From contig NZ_SKCH01000015.1 in the NCBI RefSeq assembly GCF_005434945.1, forward strand, positions 1 through 64,000: a DNA stretch of 64,000 nt, written 5' to 3'. The notes below the pieces were generated by a model. It worked only from the letters and a program-made list of their open reading frames with translations, was not told the DNA's origin and ran no database searches. Source of the DNA: Prescottella subtropica. GTDB lineage: Bacteria > Actinomycetota > Actinomycetes > Mycobacteriales > Mycobacteriaceae. Shown here piece after piece: positions 56,789 through 64,000 of the stretch (positions within the stretch are counted from its first letter, which is position 1; each line of letters starts with the position of its first letter). A program made the position numbers and the translations under genes.

Positions 56789-58516
56789 TCAGCGCAGCGT
56801 CGCCAGCACCAGTTCCACGTTGTGGTCGGGAGATCCGCCGAGCAGCTTCGGGTCGGCGTGGATGTCGTTGAACGAGAACTCCCGGTACATCGACGCCAGA
56901 CCGGCTGGGGAGAAGTCGTCGTAGTCGACCTGCAGGGGGCTGTCGGCCTCGATGAGCGTCGTCAGCAGCGACACGGTGCCGTCCGCGTTGTCGACGACCT
57001 CGATGATCCGGCCCTGCTGCGGGAAGTCGATGTGCGACGCCGTGTTGATCTCCCAGAAACTCTGCTCGGGCGTCTTGCCGACCTGCGGGGTGATCCGGTT
57101 CTCGTGGGTGTGGCCGTTGACCCAGGCGAGCACGTTCGGGAACCGGTGCAGCAGATCGACGAGTTGGGCGCCCTTGATCCGCGCCTCGAGCGGCCGTTCC
57201 GGGTCCGGGATCGTGTTCGCCATCGTGGTGGACGTGTGGTGGCTGAACAGCACGAAGTAGGTGTCGGTGCGCGATTGGGTGACCGGCGCGCCGCTCGCGT
57301 CGTAGTAGGTGTTGCTGCCGGCCAGCAGGGTCCGCTCGATCCAGCGGAACTGTTCCTCACCGAGCGAGCCGTCGACGAAACCGGCCCGGTTGGTGGAGTC
57401 CATGCTGATCCCGACGACACCGGGCGCGATCTCGAACGTGTAGTAGCCGATCCCGGTCTCGTCGGCGTCGGGCGCGAACCCGTGCCCGACCGGTCCGGGA
57501 CCGGTGGCGGCCGGATCGAGGTGCGCGGCGATGAACTCCCGCGGCGTGAACGGCTTACGGTGCGCGTCCGGGGTGACGATGCGCGGCGGCGTGGTGATCG
57601 CCGACAGCAGGTTCAGCAGCGCCGTCGGATCGGAGCTGAGCGCACTCGAGATGCGAGCCGACTGATCGGACGAGTCCGGAACCTCGAACTTCTTGTCACC
57701 CGTGTACATCTGTTCGAGGAACCCGATCCCGCTCGGCAGGGTGCCGACGACCGAGTCGTCGTGATTGCCGAACACGCAGTACCACTTGGTGTCCAGGCCC
57801 GGGCTGGTGACGGGCTGCAGGACCGCGGACAACAGTCCGGGAATCTCCGGGAACCCGGCCTTCTTGTAGATGTCGCGGATCGACGACTCCGGATTCCAGT
57901 ACAGATCGGCACCCGAGTTCTGCACGCCCTCGAAGCGCGTCGGATCGCCCGTGTTGGGGGTGAGGGTGCCGCCGTTGAGGGCGGTGAGGAACCAGCCCAG
58001 CTCGGCGAACTCCTTGTTGTCGGTGTTGTCACCGGTGGTGACGACCGCGTCGAAGTCGCGTTGCGTGTGCGGACCCTTGCGCAGCGAGTTCACCCGATCG
58101 ATCAGCGACACCAGGCCCTGCGTCGTCATCGTCTCCTGCGGGCGGTGCGCCGCCGCCTGGAACGGATGGACGTACTCGAAACGCACGGGCGACTGGGCGT
58201 CGGTCACGTGCACGTCGGTGAGCTGGACCAGCGACGCCAGCGCGGTGCGCCGGTCCTCGCGCCCGGACTTGGCTTCCGCCAGATCGTTGCGCACCACGAG
58301 CGGCCACCCCGGTCCGGCAGTGAGCCGGCGGTAGCCGTTCGTGCCGAGGGGGATCGCCACCGATTCGAGCGTGGTGCCCGCGGCCGACGCCGGCAGCGGA
58401 GCCGCCGCCAGGGCCTGTCCCGCAAGCGGATTCCACGATCGGTCCCCGATCAGGGGGAGACCCGCGATTCCCAGTGCCCCGACACCGGCCGCACCGAAGA
58501 AGGTGCGCCGATTCAT
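56789..58516 (-). CDS. Tat-exported metallophosphoesterase
   Basis: This 575-residue protein has a Tat signal (NRRTFFGAAGVGALGIAG) and the calcineurin-like metal ligands QLTDVHVTD, TTGDNTDN, FGNHDD and NGHTHEN. It fits the PPA1498-type metallophosphoesterase group of actinobacteria. The substrate is unknown, possibly a phosphodiester or nucleotide outside the membrane. ATG 58516 was chosen because it begins the Tat signal; GTG codons at 58540 and 58546 are alternatives. Confidence 0.82.
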   Translation of the reverse strand: MNRRTFFGAAGVGALGIAGLPLIGDRSWNPLAGQALAAAPLPASAAGTTLESVAIPLGTNGYRRLTAGPGWPLVVRNDLAEAKSGREDRRTALASLVQLTDVHVTDAQSPVRFEYVHPFQAAAHRPQETMTTQGLVSLIDRVNSLRKGPHTQRDFDAVVTTGDNTDNKEFAELGWFLTALNGGTLTPNTGDPTRFEGVQNSGADLYWNPESSIRDIYKKAGFPEIPGLLSAVLQPVTSPGLDTKWYCVFGNHDDSVVGTLPSGIGFLEQMYTGDKKFEVPDSSDQSARISSALSSDPTALLNLLSAITTPPRIVTPDAHRKPFTPREFIAAHLDPAATGPGPVGHGFAPDADETGIGYYTFEIAPGVVGISMDSTNRAGFVDGSLGEEQFRWIERTLLAGSNTYYDASGAPVTQSRTDTYFVLFSHHTSTTMANTIPDPERPLEARIKGAQLVDLLHRFPNVLAWVNGHTHENRITPQVGKTPEQSFWEINTASHIDFPQQGRIIEVVDNADGTVSLLTTLIEADSPLQVDYDDFSPAGLASMYREFSFNDIHADPKLLGGSPDHNVELVLATLR

Positions 58517-58574
58517 TCCGTTCGTCTGCTGTTCACCCACGCGCACACTGTATGTGACAGATGGGGCACAAGTG

Positions 58575-59069
58575 TCACGTTCGTGGCAAGTCGGTGATGC
58601 CGGTGTCGAGTCCGCCGATCGGGGCGACGACGTCGCCGGTGTGCGGATCGGCCCACGCAGGCGCACCGTCGACGACCTTCGGTGTCAACAGGTGCCGGCC
58701 GCGCGACGGCCACTGCACGAACTCGTATCCGGCCAGCTCCGTCTGCACGACGTCGGCCGTCCACACCGCGGCCTCCGGGAACGCGGCGTCCATCGACAGG
58801 TTCCCGCCGATGCCGAATCCGCCGATGCCGCCGCTCTTCTGCCAGCCGACGAGAACCGTGTAGTCCTCGGTGATCGACAACTCCCACACCAGACGGTCGA
58901 CGCGGACGTCGCGTCCGTGGCGCAGGAACCGCAGATCCCGCGCCACCGCCGTGAGAGCGCGCACCCAGGCAGGCGGGGCGTCGAATCCCGGGTCGTCGAG
59001 TATCTCGACGCCGTTGTCCGCCGGCAGGTACTGCCAGGTCAGCCGGTCCGGGAACATCGCGTCGAACAT
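58575..59069 (-). CDS. Conserved hypothetical protein
   Basis: I do not recognise this 164-residue protein. It is soluble, with Trp/Asp-rich sequence FDAMFPDRLTWQYLPADNG, ITEDYTVLVGWQKSGGIGGFGIGG and VQTELAGYEFVQWPSRGRH. It starts seven bases after the upstream endonuclease-like gene and is probably co-transcribed with it. No domain assigned. Confidence 0.65.
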   Translation of the reverse strand: MFDAMFPDRLTWQYLPADNGVEILDDPGFDAPPAWVRALTAVARDLRFLRHGRDVRVDRLVWELSITEDYTVLVGWQKSGGIGGFGIGGNLSMDAAFPEAAVWTADVVQTELAGYEFVQWPSRGRHLLTPKVVDGAPAWADPHTGDVVAPIGGLDTGITDLPRT

Positions 59070-59076
59070 CGTCGTG

Positions 59077-60066
59077 TCACTCCGTCTCCGACTGCGGCGC
59101 CTGTAACCGCACCTCGGCGATCAGCCCGTAGTGGTCGGAGCCGACGATCTCGATCCGTTCGAGCGAGGTGGCCTGTGCGCCCTTGGTGAGGATGTGGTCG
59201 ATGCCGACGACGGCCGGATACCGTTTGTCCGTCGGATACGTGGGCAGGATTCCGGCACCGAGGAGGTCGGCGGCGTCGATGTAGCCGCCGCGGCGCAGAT
59301 CTCGGAACTTGCGGTGCGTGTAGGTGGCGTTGAAGTCGCCGGCCACGATCACGTTGTCGTGGACGGCCGCCGCGTCGAGTTCGTCGCGTAGCGCGTCGAA
59401 GTCGGCGGTCCAGTGTTCGGCGGGCGCGATGTAGGCGGGCACCGGGTGCACGTCGTACAGCACCACCGGTTCCGGTAGGCCCGCGTCGACGTCGACGGCC
59501 AGGTTCGTCAGCGCCATGGTGTCCACGAGTCGTCCGTTCGACAGCGGCAGCCGGCTGTAGACGCCGCCGCCGTTGCCGCCGGTGCGCGGCTCGAGCACCG
59601 TGTACGGCAGTACGTCCTCGAGGCCGGCGTCCCGCAGTGCCGTGACGGCCGGTTCCGTCAGTTCCTGGATCGTCACGACGTCGACGTCCCGGTCTCGGAC
59701 CGTGCGCACGAACGCGTCCGGATCCGCCGACCCCACCATGATGTTCGACTGCAGCACCCGCACCACCGGTCCGTCGGGGACGGTGCCGGCACCGTCCGCG
59801 CCGCCGATCCACAGCGGGCCGAGCGCCCACCCGCTCAATGCGAGCACCACCACCGACACGCCCGCGAGGATCCATTGGCGGGCCACCGCGGTGACGATCA
59901 CCCCGAGCACCGTCACCACCGACAGCAGCGGCGTGACCGATGCCGCCACGATCACCGCGTTCGCGGACGCCCCGGACCGGAACGCGGCGAGCGCGATCAG
60001 CCCGGACACGATGCCGGCGACCCCGACCGCTGTCGCGAGCCATCGGAACGTGACCGCACGCCTCAT
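59077..60066 (-). CDS. Membrane endonuclease/exonuclease/phosphatase-family protein
   Basis: This 329-residue protein has about three N-terminal spans (residues 8-85) and an EEP domain: VVTIQELTEPA (catalytic Glu), AGDFNATYTHRKF (Asp-Asn pair) and IVGSDHYGL (terminal Asp-His). The domain should face outside. Substrate could be a nucleic acid, sugar phosphate or lipid. It is divergent from groES, and its upstream region abuts the CIRCE element. Confidence 0.8.
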   Translation of the reverse strand: MRRAVTFRWLATAVGVAGIVSGLIALAAFRSGASANAVIVAASVTPLLSVVTVLGVIVTAVARQWILAGVSVVVLALSGWALGPLWIGGADGAGTVPDGPVVRVLQSNIMVGSADPDAFVRTVRDRDVDVVTIQELTEPAVTALRDAGLEDVLPYTVLEPRTGGNGGGVYSRLPLSNGRLVDTMALTNLAVDVDAGLPEPVVLYDVHPVPAYIAPAEHWTADFDALRDELDAAAVHDNVIVAGDFNATYTHRKFRDLRRGGYIDAADLLGAGILPTYPTDKRYPAVVGIDHILTKGAQATSLERIEIVGSDHYGLIAEVRLQAPQSETE

Positions 60067-60134
60067 CGAATCTCCTTCTGCAGCCGGTGTGGTCGCCGCA
60101 GCGTATCCGGCCCGTGCGACACGGAGCGCCGCCC

Positions 60135-60161
60135 TTGAGCGCTGGCACTCGCGTGTATAGA
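60135..60161 (+). promoter_or_regulatory. groESL1 promoter overlapping CIRCE
   Basis: TTGAGC (60135-60140) and TATAGA (60156-60161) are 15 bp apart. The -10 overlaps the CIRCE spacer and right arm. This gives HrcA direct control of transcription. Confidence 0.45.
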
Positions 60162-60168
60162 GTGCTAG
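60142..60168 (+). promoter_or_regulatory. CIRCE operator (HrcA binding site)
   Basis: CTGGCACTC-N9-GAGTGCTAG is a near-perfect match to the CIRCE inverted repeat TTAGCACTC-N9-GAGTGCTAA. It lies 126 bp before groES and implies heat-shock control by HrcA, whose gene is not in this window. Confidence 0.92.
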
Positions 60169-60294
60169 TCGACGCTGAGCGAGTCCCGGCACCCGCGACG
60201 ACGGGGCTTGCGAAGAGTCACCCTGGTGACTAACTGATCGTGGTCCGAGGAACAGCCTCGGGCCCAACGAACCCCTGAAGATGGAGGGCTCATC

Positions 60295-60597
60295 GTGGCG
60301 AGCGTGAACATCAAGCCGCTCGAGGACAAGATCCTCGTCCAGGCCAACGAGGCCGAGACGACGACTGCCTCCGGCCTGGTCATCCCCGACACGGCGAAGG
60401 AGAAGCCCCAGGAGGGCACCGTCGTCGCAGTCGGACCCGGCCGCTGGGACGAGGGCGGCGAGAAGCGCATCCCCCTGGACGTCCAGGAAGGCGACACCGT
60501 CATCTACAGCAAGTACGGCGGAACCGAGATCAAGTACGCCGGCCAGGAGTACCTGATCCTGTCGGCTCGCGACGTGCTGGCTGTCGTCGCCAAGTAA
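60295..60597 (+). CDS. groES: Co-chaperonin GroES
   Basis: GroES (100 residues) caps the chaperonin. [20 protein letters not shown] opens the protein and [18 protein letters not shown] forms the mobile loop that binds GroEL. GTG start after GGAGGGCTCATC. It is under a CIRCE operator and followed by groEL1. Confidence 0.98.
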   Translation: MASVNIKPLEDKILVQANEAETTTASGLVIPDTAKEKPQEGTVVAVGPGRWDEGGEKRIPLDVQEGDTVIYSKYGGTEIKYAGQEYLILSARDVLAVVAK

Positions 60598-62298
<1,701 letters not shown>

Positions 62299-62316
62299 CC
62301 CGACGGCACCCGCTGC

Positions 62317-62357
62317 ACGACGAGACCCCCGGACGCATCGTCCGGGGGTCTCGTCGT
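62317..62357 (+). terminator. Bidirectional terminator between groEL1 and whiB3
   Basis: ACGACGAGACCCCCGGAC (62317-62334) pairs perfectly over 18 bp with GTCCGGGGGTCTCGTCGT (62340-62357), loop five nt. Confidence 0.8.
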
Positions 62358-62368
62358 TGCGGTGCGGG

Positions 62369-62659
62369 TCAGGCGACCCGGCGGCGGGACTGCCGGGTGA
62401 GCGTCTCCCGCTCGGACTCCGACATGCCGCCCCAGATCCCGTACGGTTCGGACACCGTCAGTGCATGGCGGCGGCACTGGGCCAGCACCGGGCAGCGGTG
62501 GCAGGTTTCCTTGGCCCGGTTCTCCCGCGCCGCGCGGGCCCGACCCCGCTCGCCGTCCGGGTGGAAGAACACGGCGGAATCCATGCCCCGGCACAGCCCG
62601 CGCATCTGCCAGTCCCAGATATCGGCGTTCGGGCCGGGAAGATGATTCGGTACAGGCAT
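62369..62659 (-). CDS. whiB3: WhiB3-type Fe-S redox transcription factor
   Basis: This 96-residue protein has the four cluster cysteines C23, C53, C56 and C62, then the GIWGG turn at 74-78. PNADIWDWQMRGLCRGMDSAVFFHPDGERGR is very close to M. tuberculosis WhiB3 as recalled. WhiB3 senses redox state and NO through a 4Fe-4S cluster and works with SigA. The tail is shorter than WhiB3 of M. tuberculosis. ATG 62659 follows AGGAG; a TTG three bases upstream was rejected. Confidence 0.93.
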   Translation of the reverse strand: MPVPNHLPGPNADIWDWQMRGLCRGMDSAVFFHPDGERGRARAARENRAKETCHRCPVLAQCRRHALTVSEPYGIWGGMSESERETLTRQSRRRVA

Positions 62660-63167
62660 CAAAGGACTCCTCTGTCAGCAGGCTCGCGATGGTGCTGCGA
62701 GCGGCCCGCCACCCCCCGTGGATGACGGGACCAATGAAATCGGTCACGCACACGCCACCGTAAAGGGGAACATGAAATCTCGTCAACACTTTCGTCCCGT
62801 GTCGATTTGCATATCTTCGAAGCGAAGAATTAACGGGATGGTCATTTACATCCGATCGGTGGTGTGATTGCCTGGCATCGGCCACGTGAAGGAGGCTTCC
62901 GTGGGCGTGCCCGTGTCCGACCTGGACGATCGTTCGGCGGACCGGGGCGGTCAGGTTACCGAAGAGTATTGTTTCGCCGATCCGGTAACGCTGTCGTCAC
63001 GAATTCTTCAAATTTGAAGCAAAATTTCGGGGCGGCCGGATTGGTGCCGTATGTGGAGAATTTGACGGTCGTCCAGTTTGTGGTGTGGTGACCATTCCCG
63101 CATACGGTGCGCCACCGGTGTGGACGCCGTCGGATGCCGTGTTCCGGCGTGGTGCGATGATCGCCGG
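62660..63167. other. AT-richer divergent regulatory region of whiB3 and the next gene
   Basis: This 508-bp stretch has no supported gene. It holds the whiB3 promoter and leader, the inverted repeat TCTTCG-AAG-CGAAGA (62814-62828) and the perfect palindrome CTTCAAATTTGAAG (63006-63019). Base composition around 62780-62860 and 63000-63070 is clearly lower in G+C than the genes. A 75-codon frame from 62864 has no support as a gene. Confidence 0.5.
62757..62786 (-). promoter_or_regulatory. Candidate whiB3 promoter
   Basis: On the minus strand TTGACG (62786-62781) and TACGGT (62762-62757) are separated by 18 bp. The leader to ATG 62659 would be about 90 nt, room for post-transcriptional control. 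Confidence 0.55.
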
Positions 63168-63968
63168 ATGCTTCGCGACGTTGCGTTCGGCCCGGATCCG
63201 GGGCGGTATCCGCTGCCCACCGACGAGAACTGCGTGGGGCGGTGGCATCGGGCGGTGGCACTCGGCGGCCAGGGTCGATACGCGCAGGCCCGGGCCGAAC
63301 TCGCGGTCCTGCGGCGGCCCGGGGTCCGGCCCGCCGTGGCCGCACTCGCCGCGAGCACGCAGGCGTCCCTGTTGCGGCAGCTGGGTTTCCACGCGCACGC
63401 ATCCGGCTACGACGGCGCCGCGCTGGCCCTCGCCGGTGCGAGCGGGGACGGCCCGGCCGCGGACCCGCTGCTGCACGAGGCGCGCTGCGACGCGTTCACC
63501 GGACTCGCGGCCGATGCGCTCGGCTGCGGACGGCTCCCGCTCGGCCATCGGATGCTGCAGCGGTGCCGGCAGTACCTGGACGACGTCGACACGCCGGACA
63601 CGTTGTGGCGGCAGTACATCCGTCTGCACTGGGTGAGCGCCGAGATCGCCCTCGCCGCGGGCGACTTCGAGACCGCGACGGTGCACGCCCGGGACGCGGT
63701 CGCCCGCGCCGCCGACGCCCCGTCGGTCCGGCACCGCGTCAAGTCGGCACTGCTGTCCGCGGCCGCGGCGACCGGACAGGCCACCCCCGACGTCGCCCAC
63801 GAGACGGCGCGGCAGGTCCTCGACGATTGCGGCGAGCACGGACTGCTCCCGCTGCGGTGGGCCGCGGCGATGCTCCTCGACGGAGTGAGACCGGACCCGT
63901 CCGCCCGCGCGATCCGCGACGACTGCGCCGCCGAGATCGCGCGTCGGGGCGGGAGATTCACGAAATGA
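63168..63968 (+). CDS. TPR-like helical protein (Rv3415c-like)
   Basis: This 266-residue protein is predicted all-helical with TPR-like sequence, for example GGQGRYAQARAELAVL and LQRCRQYLDDVDTPDTLWRQY. It lies beside whiB3, divergent, and before a gene that by synteny should be sigD. ATG 63168 was chosen as the start of LRDVAFGPDPGRYPLP; longer frames upstream enter the AT-rich region. Its ATGA overlap with the next start suggests coupling. Function unknown; possibly a regulator or partner of the sigma factor. Confidence 0.75.
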   Translation: MLRDVAFGPDPGRYPLPTDENCVGRWHRAVALGGQGRYAQARAELAVLRRPGVRPAVAALAASTQASLLRQLGFHAHASGYDGAALALAGASGDGPAADPLLHEARCDAFTGLAADALGCGRLPLGHRMLQRCRQYLDDVDTPDTLWRQYIRLHWVSAEIALAAGDFETATVHARDAVARAADAPSVRHRVKSALLSAAAATGQATPDVAHETARQVLDDCGEHGLLPLRWAAAMLLDGVRPDPSARAIRDDCAAEIARRGGRFTK

Positions 63969-64000
63969 CCAGTGGATATGCGCGCGCGCCACAGATGCGT
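63965..64000 (+). CDS. Start of a further gene, cut by window edge (sigD by synteny)
   Basis: The ATG overlaps the upstream stop (ATGA), and 12 codons (TSGYARAPQMR after Met) are visible before the window ends. In M. tuberculosis the gene here is sigD, an ECF sigma factor. Twelve residues cannot confirm the identity. Confidence 0.4.
   Translation, partial: MTSGYARAPQMR

Noticed and set aside
62864-63091. A 75-codon frame between whiB3 and the TPR-like gene
   Set aside because: No homology-like features, low G+C at the third position, and it spans palindromes; regulatory DNA is the better reading.

Overview
The window is a dense, roughly 70% G+C stretch of an actinobacterial chromosome, most likely a Rhodococcus or close Nocardiaceae relative. 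The evidence is frequent GTG starts, ATGA and GTGA stop/start overlaps, several genes whose -10 box lies 7-8 nt before the start codon, a complete ESX-4 type VII secretion locus that includes eccE, a CIRCE-controlled groES-groEL1 pair, and gene order from truA to whiB3 that (from memory) parallels M. tuberculosis Rv3455c to Rv3414c. Genus is inferred; no alignment was run.

Layout. (1) 1-3.9 kb: the end of an ISAs1-like insertion sequence at the left edge, then a minus-strand DrrABC-like exporter whose ATPase carries a proline-rich tail, and a DUF4442 thioesterase-like gene behind a small palindrome. (2) 4.3-22.4 kb: the ribosomal superoperon. S10 (rpsJ to rpsQ) is followed by a strong hairpin, then spc (rplN to rplO), secY-adk-map, a convergent dtd, infA-rpmJ-rpsM-rpsK-rpsD-rpoA-rplQ and truA. 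(3) 22.4-25.8 kb: a secreted lipase, an acyl-CoA dehydrogenase divergent from a TetR regulator with a shared palindromic operator, and an NADPH-dependent FMN reductase. (4) 25.8-38.2 kb: ESX-4 (eccE, eccB, mycP, eccD, eccC, an associated membrane protein, esxU, esxT). (5) 38.3-46.9 kb: ornithine aminotransferase, rplM-rpsI, glmM, a pair of proteins with ESX-substrate-like features (Rv3440c/Rv3439c-like), an alpha/beta-hydrolase-fold protein lacking the nucleophile serine, and glmS. (6) 46.9-54.8 kb: a cupredoxin lipoprotein, nnrD, alr, an alpha/beta hydrolase and the t6A genes tsaE, tsaB, rimI, tsaD, interrupted by an opposite-strand MpaB-like oxygenase. (7) 54.8-60.1 kb: an actin/Hsp70-fold membrane protein, a small potassium channel, a Tat-exported metallophosphoesterase, an unknown protein and a membrane-anchored endonuclease/phosphatase-fold protein. 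(8) 60.1-64 kb: groES-groEL1, whiB3, a TPR-like Rv3415c homologue and the first codons of a further gene (sigD by synteny).

Functionally the window joins translation (ribosome, RNA polymerase alpha, IF-1, Sec translocon, methionine aminopeptidase, t6A tRNA modification) with envelope precursor supply (glmM, glmS, alr) and a type VII secretion machine. The most interesting candidate system is ESX-4 together with the 42279-44008 gene pair. The first gene product has a central Gly-Gly-Trp and a YxxxD motif; the second has a WSG motif followed by a long Pro/Glu-rich tail. The pair therefore looks like an undescribed ESX substrate and partner lying just outside the core locus. No tRNA, rRNA, CRISPR array or prophage was seen.
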